Assembly (NCBI GenBank): GCA_020638905.1
Contig: JACKHP010000012.1
Location: 38,078-102,077 of the forward strand
Direction of reading: 5' to 3'
DNA from: Planctomycetota bacterium
Lineage (GTDB): Bacteria > Planctomycetota > B15-G4
Length of the DNA stretch: 64,000 nucleotides
The notes below the pieces were generated by a model. It saw nothing but the letters and a program-made list of their open reading frames with translations, was not told the origin of the DNA and made no database searches. Below, in pieces: positions 56,137-64,000 of this stretch (position 1 is the first letter of the stretch; each line of letters begins with the position of its first letter). The translations under genes were made by a program, and so were the position numbers.

Positions 56137-58051
56137 CGAGGTACTCGCGCGTCTCGCCCGCGCCGATCTCGACCCGCTCCTCGACGCCCGTCAGGTGCTC
56201 CTGGGTGACGCGCTGGAGTTCGGCCTGCACCATGGCCTGGATGTCGGCCAGGTTCGGGGTGGCGGGGTTGGCGCGCACCGTGTAGCGGCCCGGCGCGAGG
56301 CGGTCGACCACGTAGTCGCCCTGTCCGTTGCTGCGCACCGAGCGGTTGCAGCCTTCGCCGTCGACGAACACGGTGGCGTCGGCCACCGGCACGCCGGAGC
56401 GGTCGACGACCTGGCCGCGCAGCGTCCCCGGACGGGGGATCACCACGTCGCCGAGCGAGGTACGCACGCCGGCCTCGACCGCCACGTCGTTGCGTCGCAC
56501 GATCGGGTACGACGAGTGGGCGAACTCGACCTGGTACACGTTCTCGGTCACGTCGGGCATGCTGAACGTGCCGTCGCGGGCGCTGTTGACGGCCTTCATC
56601 CAGACCGCGTCGGGTTCGCCGCCGCGCAGGAACTCGACCTCGGGCAGGTGGTTCGGGTGCAGCGACACGCGCGCGCCGGCGATGGGCTCGCCGAGGTCGT
56701 CGACGAGGCGTCCGACGAGGGCCGCGCCCGGCTGCATCGTGATCGTGATGCCGGTCAGGTTCTCGCCGCGCTTGAGGCGCACGGGATCGCTGCGCGTCAC
56801 GGCGTAGCCCTTGGCCCAGACCTCGAACGAGTACCAGCCCGCCTCGAGGTCGGTCACCTCGAACGCGCCGTCGGCCCCGCGGAAGCGCTCGAAGGACCCG
56901 ATCGGCGAGCCCGTCACCGTCTTGTTCGACGAGCGCCGCGCGAGCAGGTCGAAGTTGGCCACCGGACGGTCGTCGGGATCGAGCACGAGACCCGAGATGC
57001 TGGCCGCGCGGTAGAGCTGCAACGCCACGCCGTCGGCCCAGTCGTCGGCCGTCACGATCTGGCCCTTGCGACCGTAGCCCTTGGCGTCGCACCAGATGTT
57101 GTAGCGACCGGGGATCAGGTTGGAGAACGTGAACGCGCCCTCGTCGTCGCTGCGCGTCACCCCCGGCGGCAGGCCGAGGCCCGCCGGCTGGGCCGAGATC
57201 TCGACGTCGCGCAACGGACGCCCCGTGGCGGCCTCGACCACGGTGCCCGAGAGCGGCACGGACTTCTCGAGGGTCACGTCGAAGACGAGCTGCGGCAGGG
57301 CGCGGTCGGGCACGGTCGGCTGCTCGACGACCTTGCCCGCGTAGCCGTCGGCGTCGATCACGAGGTTGAAGATCATGTGCGGGACGTTCGGCAGCTCGTA
57401 GCGTCCGTCGTCGTCGGTGAGCACGACGCGCAGGGGGTCGGGCAGGTCGGCCCCGACGTTGCGCACGAAGACGTCGTGCAGCGCCACGCGCGCACGGCGC
57501 ACGCGCTCGGCGTCGGGCCCCTGCACCGTGCCGTGCACGAGCATGCCGGGCTCGACGACCACGTCGCCCAGGTCGACGAGCTCGCCCGCGCCGACCACGT
57601 ACGGTCCTGCGTCGCGGGTGGCGAAGGCGCCCTCGGCGTGCACCACGAGCTCGCTCGTGGGGGGGACCTCGGTGAACGCGAAGAAGCCCAGCGCGTCGGA
57701 CGTGGCCCGGTGGTTGCCGAGTCGCGGCAGGTGCATCATGCCGGCCATGCCGAGCGTGTTCCCCTCGCGCAGCTCGATCTCGGCGTCGGGCACCGGGACG
57801 AGGTCGCGGTTCACCAGTCGCCCGGTCACGGTCGCCCCGGCCGGCTTCTCGGCCGGGGACGGCTCGGCGCGCGGCCCGGTCGGCGTGATGTCCATGCGTT
57901 TGCCCGGGGCCTTCGGCTCGGGCGCGTCGAGTTCGATCGGCGCGCCGTCACGGCTCGGAGCCTCGGTCAGGCGCAGGCCGTAGAAGACGCCCGCGCCGAC
58001 CACGATCAGGCCGGCGGCGAGCCAGAGCAGGGACGTTCCGCGTCGTGTCAT
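56123..58051 (-). CDS. Exported carboxypeptidase-regulatory-like (CarboxypepD_reg) repeat protein
   Basis: A 642-residue protein from ATG 58051. One N-terminal membrane helix (L-W-L-A-A-G-L-I-V-V-G-A-G-V) precedes a Pro/Glu-rich linker and then five or six repeats of ~85 residues, each with the pattern G-x-V/L-V...P-V-A-x-A-x-V...D-x-x-G-x-F-x-F/Y...P-G-x-Y-x-V/I. These are transthyretin-like beta sandwiches of the CarboxypepD_reg family, common in surface and stalk proteins. There is no enzyme domain. It probably has a structural or binding role at the cell surface. It is convergent with the histidine kinase gene and overlaps its end. Confidence 0.85.
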   Translation of the reverse strand: MTRRGTSLLWLAAGLIVVGAGVFYGLRLTEAPSRDGAPIELDAPEPKAPGKRMDITPTGPRAEPSPAEKPAGATVTGRLVNRDLVPVPDAEIELREGNTLGMAGMMHLPRLGNHRATSDALGFFAFTEVPPTSELVVHAEGAFATRDAGPYVVGAGELVDLGDVVVEPGMLVHGTVQGPDAERVRRARVALHDVFVRNVGADLPDPLRVVLTDDDGRYELPNVPHMIFNLVIDADGYAGKVVEQPTVPDRALPQLVFDVTLEKSVPLSGTVVEAATGRPLRDVEISAQPAGLGLPPGVTRSDDEGAFTFSNLIPGRYNIWCDAKGYGRKGQIVTADDWADGVALQLYRAASISGLVLDPDDRPVANFDLLARRSSNKTVTGSPIGSFERFRGADGAFEVTDLEAGWYSFEVWAKGYAVTRSDPVRLKRGENLTGITITMQPGAALVGRLVDDLGEPIAGARVSLHPNHLPEVEFLRGGEPDAVWMKAVNSARDGTFSMPDVTENVYQVEFAHSSYPIVRRNDVAVEAGVRTSLGDVVIPRPGTLRGQVVDRSGVPVADATVFVDGEGCNRSVRSNGQGDYVVDRLAPGRYTVRANPATPNLADIQAMVQAELQRVTQEHLTGVEERVEIGAGETREYLVRLD

Positions 58052-58090
58052 GAGGTGCTCGAAGACGCAGGAATCCGGGGGGCGGGGCCA

Positions 58091-58130
58091 AGATTCTGCT
58101 TGGATTCGCGGAGCGGCTCCATCAGAATCT
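58091..58130 (+). promoter_or_regulatory. tRNA-Glu promoter with overlapping inverted repeat
   Basis: TTGGAT (58100-58105) and CAGAAT (58123-58128) lie 17 bp apart, 22 bp upstream of the tRNA. AGATTCTG (58091-58098) is a perfect inverted repeat of CAGAATCT (58123-58130), so its right arm covers the -10 and its left arm abuts the -35. This could be an operator or a structure in the nascent strand. Confidence 0.5.
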
Positions 58131-58149
58131 CCCGCCCTGACCGACGGGT

Positions 58150-58227
58150 GGTCCCATCGTCTAGCCAGGTCTAGGACAGGTGCCTCTCACGCACCAGACA
58201 GGGGTTCGAATCCCCTTGGGACTACCA
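58150..58227 (+). tRNA. tRNA-Glu (anticodon CTC)
   Basis: A full cloverleaf of 78 nt ending in an encoded CCA. The acceptor stem GGTCCCA pairs with TGGGACT (one G-T at the first pair). The anticodon stem-loop is GGTGC-CTCTCAC-GCACC with anticodon CTC, and the T arm is AGGGG-TTCGAAT-CCCCT. CTC reads GAG, so this is tRNA-Glu. A single tRNA gene, not in a cluster. Confidence 0.95.
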
Positions 58228-58331
58228 TCCTCGTCACGCCGGCGTTGGTCGCGCGGCCTTGTGACGGGACACCCGTCCCGCGCGCCGCAGTCGGCCGTCC
58301 CCGAGTTCGTCCGTCTGGGAGCGCATGTCCC

Positions 58332-58850
58332 ATGTCCTTCGAGGGGACGAACGTCGTGCTGGTCGGCATGCGCGCCAGCGGCAAGACGAGCCTCGGTCGG
58401 CGCCTGTCCGAACGCCTCGGACGTCCGTTCGTCGACCTCGACGACGAACTCGCCGCGCGCGTCGGCCTGCCGGTCGACGAGGCGCTGCGCAGCCTGGGCG
58501 AACCGGCCTTCCGCGAACTCGAGCGCGAGCTGCTGCGGCAGGCCGCCGAGCGCCGCGACAGCGTCATCGCCACCGGCGGCGGGGCCGTGCTGGGAGGCGA
58601 CGCCTTCGCCGCCCTGGCCGCCGCGGGCGTGGTGGTCTGGCTGCAGGTCGAGGTCGACGAGCTCGTCCGGCGCGGGTCGGCCCGGCCCCGGCCGCCGCTC
58701 ACGCCCCTGTCGCCCGAGGCCGAGGTGCGGCGGCTGCTGGCGGAGCGCGAACCGCTCTACCGGGCGGCGGCCGACATCGCGATTCCCGCCGGGGGGCCGG
58801 ATCCTATACTGGATCTCTTGTCCCGACTTCCGCCGCGGATCCGCGGATGA
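58332..58850 (+). CDS. aroK: Shikimate kinase
   Basis: A 172-residue P-loop kinase from ATG 58332. Walker A is G-M-R-A-S-G-K-T-S at residues 12-20, followed by the shikimate-binding D-L-D-D-E-L, F-R-E-L-E-R-E, and G-G-G-A-V-L. Length and motif order match AroK. It phosphorylates shikimate in aromatic amino acid synthesis in the cytoplasm. Its stop overlaps the HEAT-repeat gene as ATGA, so it begins an operon with that gene and trkA/trkH. Confidence 0.94.
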   Translation: MSFEGTNVVLVGMRASGKTSLGRRLSERLGRPFVDLDDELAARVGLPVDEALRSLGEPAFRELERELLRQAAERRDSVIATGGGAVLGGDAFAALAAAGVVVWLQVEVDELVRRGSARPRPPLTPLSPEAEVRRLLAEREPLYRAAADIAIPAGGPDPILDLLSRLPPRIRG

Positions 58851-61546
58851 GCCGCCCGTCGTCCTCCGTCTCCCGTCCCCGATCGCTGGTCTGCGGTGCG
58901 CTCCTGGTGGCGCTGCTGCTGCCCGCCACGGCCGGCGCGCGGATGCAGTCCGTGGGCGCCGACGGGCCCCGCGAGGGGGCGGCCGGGACGGATCCCGCGG
59001 GTGAGGTCCGGGGTCCGGGCGAGGCCGACGCCGGGCAGCCGTCGCTCGCCGAGCCGGCCCAGGACGGGTCTTCCGGGTCGGCCCGCGGACAGGCGTCCGG
59101 CGCGGACGACGGCCCCGATCCGACGCCGGCGGTGGTCGAGGCGCGCGCGGCCCTGCTGAGTGGCAGCCAGGGCGACGACGAGCTCTCGATCCACGCCGTC
59201 ACGCTGATCAACGCGGGCGACTTCGAGACCCTGCGCGCGACCCTCGGCGGCACGCGGCGCAACGCGGTGCTGGGAGTGCTCAGCGCGTTCAAGGTGCGCT
59301 ACGCTTCCGAGCTGCTGGCGGCCGTGACCGACCTGGCGGCGCGCACCGACGACGCCGAGGTGCGCACGCGGGCGTCCGACGCGATGCGCGACCTGGTGCG
59401 CACGCGCGCCGACGTGCTCCCCGCCCTGGCGGCACGACTCGGCGACCCGGCGCTGCCGGTCGCGGTGCGACGCATCGTGGTCGGACTGCTGGGCGAGTCG
59501 TACGACCTGCGCGCGGTGCCGGCGCTGCTGCGCGAGTTGCGCGGACCGGCGTGGGCCGAGGCCGACGCGGCGCTGGGCGAACTATCGCGGCACGAGCGTC
59601 CGGCGCAGTCCCTGCCGGCCGACTTCTGGCCCGGCTTCTGGGAGGCCAACGCCGGCCTCCCGCTCGTGCAGCTGATCGACCGCGAACTCCTGCGCCAGCG
59701 CGAGGAGCACGCCGCGGAGATGGCGCGCAAGAACGACGAGATCGTCAAGACGCGCATCTCGACCATGGGCAACGACGTCGACCGGCTCATGGCCGAGGTG
59801 ACCGACGAGTTCCAGCGCGTCCGGCTCACGGCGGTGCAGCGGCTCGGCCAGCACCCGAACAAGGAGCAGGCTGCGAACGCGGTGCCGCTCCTGCTGCGCT
59901 GCCTGGGATACGGGGTCGAGCGCGCGGCGTCCGAGGGCGAGACGAACGGTCCCTCGAACGGCAACGGGACGACGGGCAACGGCTCCGCGGCCGAGGTCCC
60001 GCGCGAGACCGACGACGAGGTGCGCACGGCCATCGTGACCGCCCTCGGCACGCTCGGGCGCGGCCGCGCCGACGTGCAGGACGTCCTGCTGCAGGTCGTG
60101 CGCAACAGCGAGGGACCGATCGCGTCCGCCGCGGTCGACGCGCTGGCGGGCGAGCGCGACCAGCCCCAGGTCGTCCCGCCGCTGCTGCAGTACATCGGAC
60201 GCAGCGAGGTCCCGTCGGCCACGCTCGTGAACGTGCTGCGCATCATCGCGCAGAACCAGCCGCGCGAGGTCTTCGCCGAGCTCGCCCCGTGGATGTCCGC
60301 CTCGTACGAGCCCGACGTGCGCGCGGCGGCCGTCGAGGCGGTCGTGGCCGACGTCGACCTCGGTCCGGCGCTCGCGTCGACCACGTCGCTCACGTCGCCC
60401 GACCAGCCCTCGCAGGTCCGCTTCGCGCTGGCGCGCGCCCTCGGCAAGCGCCTGCGCGCGACCGTCCCGCCGGCGGACGACGTGCGGCCGCGCATCCTCG
60501 AGCTGCTGGCCGACCTGGCCGACGACATCGACAAGAACGTGCGCGCCGAGGCGGCCACGTCGCTGGGCGAGATGCGCTCGGAGGGCGCGCAGGCCGTGCT
60601 CGAGGAACGCTCGCTGCGCGAGACCGATCCGTCGGTCGTCGAGAAGGTCATCGCGGCGCTCGGGACGCTGCGGCTCGACAGCGCCGTGCCGATCATCGGA
60701 CGCACCTGCGGACGCTGGGTCGGCGGCGAGCCCGAGCGGCTCCTGTCGGCGGCGCACCAGGCGCTCTCGCTGCTCGGCGACGGACTCGACGCGGGCGCGT
60801 GGCTCGACATGGCCGCCACGCTGCGTGAGGCCGGGAGTCCGTCCCTCTCGGTCTGGGCCTGCAACGAGGTCGTGAACCGCTTCGCCGGCGTGCAGGCGGC
60901 GCGCGAGGTCGTGTCGCGCGCGCGCGGCGCCCTGGCCGAGGGCCTGTACCTCGAGGGCCGCTACCAGGAGGCGCACGATCGCCTGGTCGAGCTCCAGGAG
61001 GCGAACGCACCGTATCCCAACGGCAACCGGCGCCTCGAACTGCTGGCGCTCACGTCCGAGAAGCTGTCGCTCTGGAGCGAGGCGGCGCAGCACTACAGCC
61101 AGCTGCTCGAGCTGCAGGGCGAGGGCGAGGTCAACCGGCTGGCCACGCGCCGCGCGTACGCGGTGGCGCTCATGGAGGCCGGACGCTCCGAGGACGCCCT
61201 GCAGGAGATCGAGGCCCTGTTCGCCGAGGACGCCGGCGACAGCGACCTCGTGCTGCGCCAGGGCCTGCTGCTCGAGCGGCTCGGTCGGCTGCCCGAGGCC
61301 GAGGACGTCCTGCTGCACCTCGGCGAGAGCCTGCCGGCCGACGACGCGACGATCCGCGCGCGCGCCCTCGAGGCGCTCGGACGCGTGCAGGCCGCGCTGG
61401 CCGCCGTGCGCGGCGACGGCGCGGCGCCGGCCGGCGACGCCGGCCAGCCCGCGGGCGCAGGCGAGGGCGCCGGCTCGGACGACGACGGGCCTCCGTCCGA
61501 CCCGGCAGCGTCCGGCGACGGGGCCACGAGCGAGGACAATCGATGA
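58847..61546 (+). CDS. Exported HEAT-repeat/TPR protein
   Basis: An 899-residue product from ATG 58847. The signal peptide L-V-C-G-A-L-L-V-A-L-L-L-P-A-T-A-G-A leads to a low-complexity Gly/Ala/Asp linker (about residues 35-100), then a long array of helical repeats of HEAT type (pattern V-x-x-A-L-G-x-L, A-A-x-x-L-G-E), and finally TPR-like units near residues 700-850. No enzyme motif. Such solenoids bind protein partners, here on the outer side of the membrane. Both ends overlap neighbours by 4 bp (aroK and trkA), so it is co-expressed with potassium uptake genes for no obvious reason. Confidence 0.82.
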   Translation: MSRPSSSVSRPRSLVCGALLVALLLPATAGARMQSVGADGPREGAAGTDPAGEVRGPGEADAGQPSLAEPAQDGSSGSARGQASGADDGPDPTPAVVEARAALLSGSQGDDELSIHAVTLINAGDFETLRATLGGTRRNAVLGVLSAFKVRYASELLAAVTDLAARTDDAEVRTRASDAMRDLVRTRADVLPALAARLGDPALPVAVRRIVVGLLGESYDLRAVPALLRELRGPAWAEADAALGELSRHERPAQSLPADFWPGFWEANAGLPLVQLIDRELLRQREEHAAEMARKNDEIVKTRISTMGNDVDRLMAEVTDEFQRVRLTAVQRLGQHPNKEQAANAVPLLLRCLGYGVERAASEGETNGPSNGNGTTGNGSAAEVPRETDDEVRTAIVTALGTLGRGRADVQDVLLQVVRNSEGPIASAAVDALAGERDQPQVVPPLLQYIGRSEVPSATLVNVLRIIAQNQPREVFAELAPWMSASYEPDVRAAAVEAVVADVDLGPALASTTSLTSPDQPSQVRFALARALGKRLRATVPPADDVRPRILELLADLADDIDKNVRAEAATSLGEMRSEGAQAVLEERSLRETDPSVVEKVIAALGTLRLDSAVPIIGRTCGRWVGGEPERLLSAAHQALSLLGDGLDAGAWLDMAATLREAGSPSLSVWACNEVVNRFAGVQAAREVVSRARGALAEGLYLEGRYQEAHDRLVELQEANAPYPNGNRRLELLALTSEKLSLWSEAAQHYSQLLELQGEGEVNRLATRRAYAVALMEAGRSEDALQEIEALFAEDAGDSDLVLRQGLLLERLGRLPEAEDVLLHLGESLPADDATIRARALEALGRVQAALAAVRGDGAAPAGDAGQPAGAGEGAGSDDDGPPSDPAASGDGATSEDNR

Positions 61547-62985
61547 AGATCGTCATCGCCGGCGCGGGCGCGGTGGGCTTCCACCTGGCGCGCGAGCTGG
61601 CGCACGAGGGGCACGTCATCTCGGTCATCGACGTCGACACCGAGAAGCTCGAGTACCTGCGCGACCGGCTCGACGTGCAGACCGTCCAGGGCTCCGCCAC
61701 CTCGCGCCTCTCGCTCGAGTCGGCGGGCACGCGCGAGGCCGAGCTGTTCGTCGCGGTCTCGAACCAGGACGAGGTCAACATGCTGGCCTGCGCCGCGGCG
61801 CACGGCATGGGCGTCAAGCGCACGCTGGCGCGGGTGCGCAACCCCGACTTCGGCAGCGCCGACCCGCTCGTCGACCCGGTGCGCCTGGGCATCACGCGCT
61901 TCATCAACCCCGACCACATCGCGGTCGACTCGATCGTCGCGCTCGTCGACGCCCCCGGCTCGATCGACGTGGGCGACTTCGCCGGCGGCGAGATCCTGCT
62001 GCGCTCGTTCCACGTGACCGAGGACAGCGTGCTCACCGGCCGCCCGCTCTCGCGCCTCAAGGAGGACTACGCCGGCGTGCCGTTCCTGGTGGCGTCGATC
62101 CAGCGCGAGGGGCGGCACATCGTCCCGCACGGCGACGACCGCATGGAGCCGGGCGATCGCGTCTACATGCTCATGACGCGCGAGTCGCTGCCGGTGTTCC
62201 GCCGGGTCGTGGCGGGTTCCGACCGCGTCCAGCGCGTGGTCATCTACGGCGCCGAGCGGCTGGGCATCGCCGTGGCCAAGCGCCTCGAGGACCGCACCAA
62301 CGTGGTGCTCATCGACGAGGACCGCGACCGCTGCCAGGCGGCGGCCGCAGAGCTCGACGACACCACGGTGCTGTTCGGGTCGCCCAACGACTCCGACATC
62401 CAGGGACAGAGCCGCATGGCGTCGGCCGACTTCTTCATCTCGGCCGGCAACAACGAGGAGCACAACCTGGTGCTGGCGCTGCTGGCCAAGAAGCGCGGCG
62501 CGCGGCGCAACATCGTGGTCACCGCCGACCCCGACATCGCGCAGCTGCTCGACAGCCTCGACATCGACGCGGTGATCAACCCGCGCCTCACGATGGTCGG
62601 GCGCCTGCTTCGCTACGCGCGCGGCGGACGCGTCCAGACGGTGCAGAAGATCGGCGAGAACTCGGCCGAGGTCATGGAGCTCGTCGTGCGCCAGGGCGCG
62701 CGCGGCGCCGGCGAGTCGCTGAAGGACCTCAAGCTGCCCGACGGGGCGCTCGTGGGGGCGATCCTGCGCGACGCCGAGGCCTTCATCCCGCACGGGCGCA
62801 CGGTGATCGAGGAGGGCGACGTGGTGGTCTGCTTCGTGCTGCCCGGCATGCGTGACCGCATCGAGCGCATGTTCGCGCGCCGCGGCGGGCTCACGTTCGG
62901 CGGCGAGACGGCGGCCGGCGAGTCGGGGGAACGCTCGGCGGAACGCCCGGTCGAACGTCCCGCAGAGAAGACGAAGAAGTCGTGA
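61543..62985 (+). CDS. trkA: Trk potassium uptake NAD-binding regulatory protein
   Basis: A 480-residue product from ATG 61543. Two RCK-type nucleotide-binding domains are seen: I-A-G-A-G-A-V-G-F-H-L-A at residues 5-16 with acidic D-V-D after the second strand, and V-I-Y-G-A-E-R-L-G-I near 230. Each is followed by a TrkA_C regulatory domain (V-L-T-G-R-P-L-S and G-E-S-L-K-D-L-K). It gates TrkH on the cytoplasmic face in response to nucleotide. The C-terminus has an extra Glu/Arg-rich tail of ~30 residues. It overlaps trkH by GTGA. Confidence 0.95.
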   Translation: MKIVIAGAGAVGFHLARELAHEGHVISVIDVDTEKLEYLRDRLDVQTVQGSATSRLSLESAGTREAELFVAVSNQDEVNMLACAAAHGMGVKRTLARVRNPDFGSADPLVDPVRLGITRFINPDHIAVDSIVALVDAPGSIDVGDFAGGEILLRSFHVTEDSVLTGRPLSRLKEDYAGVPFLVASIQREGRHIVPHGDDRMEPGDRVYMLMTRESLPVFRRVVAGSDRVQRVVIYGAERLGIAVAKRLEDRTNVVLIDEDRDRCQAAAAELDDTTVLFGSPNDSDIQGQSRMASADFFISAGNNEEHNLVLALLAKKRGARRNIVVTADPDIAQLLDSLDIDAVINPRLTMVGRLLRYARGGRVQTVQKIGENSAEVMELVVRQGARGAGESLKDLKLPDGALVGAILRDAEAFIPHGRTVIEEGDVVVCFVLPGMRDRIERMFARRGGLTFGGETAAGESGERSAERPVERPAEKTKKS

Positions 62986-64000
62986 GCTTCTCCTGCGTCC
63001 TGCACGTGCTCGGGCGGTTGTGCCTGGTCTTCGCCGGGCTGCTGCTCGTCCCGTTGATCATGGTCTTCATCGACGGCGACGGACCGGTCGTGTCCGACGC
63101 CGCGCTGACCGTCTCGGCCGCGTTCGGATGGGCCTCGGCGGCGTCGGCCGCCCTGGGTCTCGTGCTGATCGTGCTCTTCCGCCTGGACAAGAACGACTTC
63201 GACCGCGAGGAGGGCTTCGCGGTCGTCACGTTCTCGTGGATCCTCTTCATGCTGCTCGGGGCGCTGCCGTTCATCCTGAGCGGCGCCATCCCCGACGTGG
63301 TCGACGCGCTCTTCGAGACGCTCTCGGGCTTCACGACCACGGGCGCGTCGATCCTCTCCGACCCGGCGTTGCTGGGGCGACCGCTGCTCTTCTGGCGCGC
63401 GCTCACGCACTGGGTGGGGGGCATGGGAATCGTCGCGCTCTCGGTGGCGATCCTGCCGACCCTCGGCGCGGGCGGTGCGTTCCTGTACCGCGCGGAGGGC
63501 AGCGACCCCGACCGCGGCAACCTGTTCCCGCGCGTGGCCGACGTGGCCCGGCAACTGTGGATGATCTACATCGGCCTCACGCTGGCCGAGGTGCTCAGCC
63601 TCACCGCCGCGGGCATGGACGTCTTCGAGGCGATCTGCCACAGCTTCGCGACGGTCGCCACCGGCGGCTTCGGGACGCGCGCCGACTCGTACGCCTCGTA
63701 CTCGCCGACGATCCAGTGGGTCACGACGCTGTTCATGTTCCTCTCGGGGCTCAACCTGCTGCTGCTCGCGGCGGCGGCGCGCGGCCGTCCGATGGACCTC
63801 TTCCGGAACACCGAGACCCGCGTCTGGATCGCCATCCTGCTCGTGGCGATCGTGCTCGGCGTCGCGGTGCTGCACGACACGCCCCAGGCTCCGGCGGGCT
63901 TCGAGCCGCTCGTGCGCAGCGTCTCGTTCACGGTCGTCTCGGTCTGCTCGACGACGGGCTTCGCCACCGCCGACTTCGGGATGTGGCCGGTGGGCCTGCA
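62982..64000 (+). CDS. trkH: Trk potassium uptake channel subunit, C-terminus cut by window edge
   Basis: GTG 62982 overlaps the trkA stop (GTGA), and the frame is open to the last base, giving ~339 residues. It has at least seven or eight hydrophobic helices. Three of the four selectivity-filter segments of the TrkH/KtrB family are visible: S-G-F-T-T-T-G-A-S, T-V-A-T-G-G-F-G-T and S-V-C-S-T-T-G-F-A. The fourth lies past the edge. Glycines at the filter positions are present. It admits potassium across the inner membrane, gated by TrkA. Confidence 0.94.
   Translation, partial: MSFSCVLHVLGRLCLVFAGLLLVPLIMVFIDGDGPVVSDAALTVSAAFGWASAASAALGLVLIVLFRLDKNDFDREEGFAVVTFSWILFMLLGALPFILSGAIPDVVDALFETLSGFTTTGASILSDPALLGRPLLFWRALTHWVGGMGIVALSVAILPTLGAGGAFLYRAEGSDPDRGNLFPRVADVARQLWMIYIGLTLAEVLSLTAAGMDVFEAICHSFATVATGGFGTRADSYASYSPTIQWVTTLFMFLSGLNLLLLAAAARGRPMDLFRNTETRVWIAILLVAIVLGVAVLHDTPQAPAGFEPLVRSVSFTVVSVCSTTGFATADFGMWPVGL

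Overview
The window is a high-GC bacterial chromosome segment with dense, tightly coupled operons. Adjacent genes repeatedly share 4-bp ATGA or GTGA stop/start overlaps. The gene content points to a planctomycete: large secreted proteins, an FG-GAP/ASPIC-UnbV protein, a MoxR-type ATPase next to a von Willebrand protein, a Ser/Thr kinase with a long C-terminal sensor region, and clusters of LPP20-type lipoproteins. The lineage is my inference from style and content, not a database result. Metabolism looks aerobic or microaerobic: a cbb3-type oxidase operon, a sdhCAB operon of the five-helix cytochrome b type, and 2,3-bisphosphoglycerate-dependent phosphoglycerate mutase.

Layout, left half. Positions 1-151 hold the start of a probable B12-binding radical SAM gene, followed by a secreted protein (594-2759). 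Next is the first copy of a ~743-bp dispersed repeat (2788-3530), then a YhaO/YhaN-like (SbcD/SbcC-like) pair on the minus strand, whose ATPase gene carries a cluster of frame shifts. A MoxR ATPase with a VWA protein follows. An iodotyrosine-deiodinase-like nitroreductase is coupled to a large LPP20-type lipoprotein, facing three further small lipoproteins. After a lipid-kinase-like gene comes the cbb3 oxidase operon with its assembly genes (16314-24019), then an alpha/beta hydrolase lipoprotein, an OPT-family transporter, the second copy of the repeat (27548-28291) and gpmA.

Layout, right half. The minus strand carries an ASPIC/UnbV FG-GAP protein, a reprolysin-like metalloprotease and sdhCAB. 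An Hsp20-like protein, ThpR and a lipoprotein follow on the plus strand. Then come an AlgX-like/AlgI-like acetyl-transfer pair, a Ser/Thr kinase, a PP-loop ATPase, a DegT/DnrJ aminotransferase and asparagine synthetase. A six-gene coupled run (49635-56136) goes orn, EVE-domain protein, unknown membrane protein, two paralogous membrane-anchored HExxH proteins, histidine kinase. A carboxypeptidase-regulatory-like protein, tRNA-Glu(CTC), and an aroK / HEAT-repeat / trkA / trkH operon complete the window.

The most promising undescribed item is the two-copy repeat. The copies are about 92% identical with no gaps over ~725 bp. It has a hairpin whose only changes fall in the loop, a long-range 35-nt inverted repeat and a second invariant hairpin. 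Its mismatches show no codon-position bias, so it looks like a structured RNA or DNA element and not a gene. Second is the coupled EVE / membrane zincin / zincin / histidine kinase operon.
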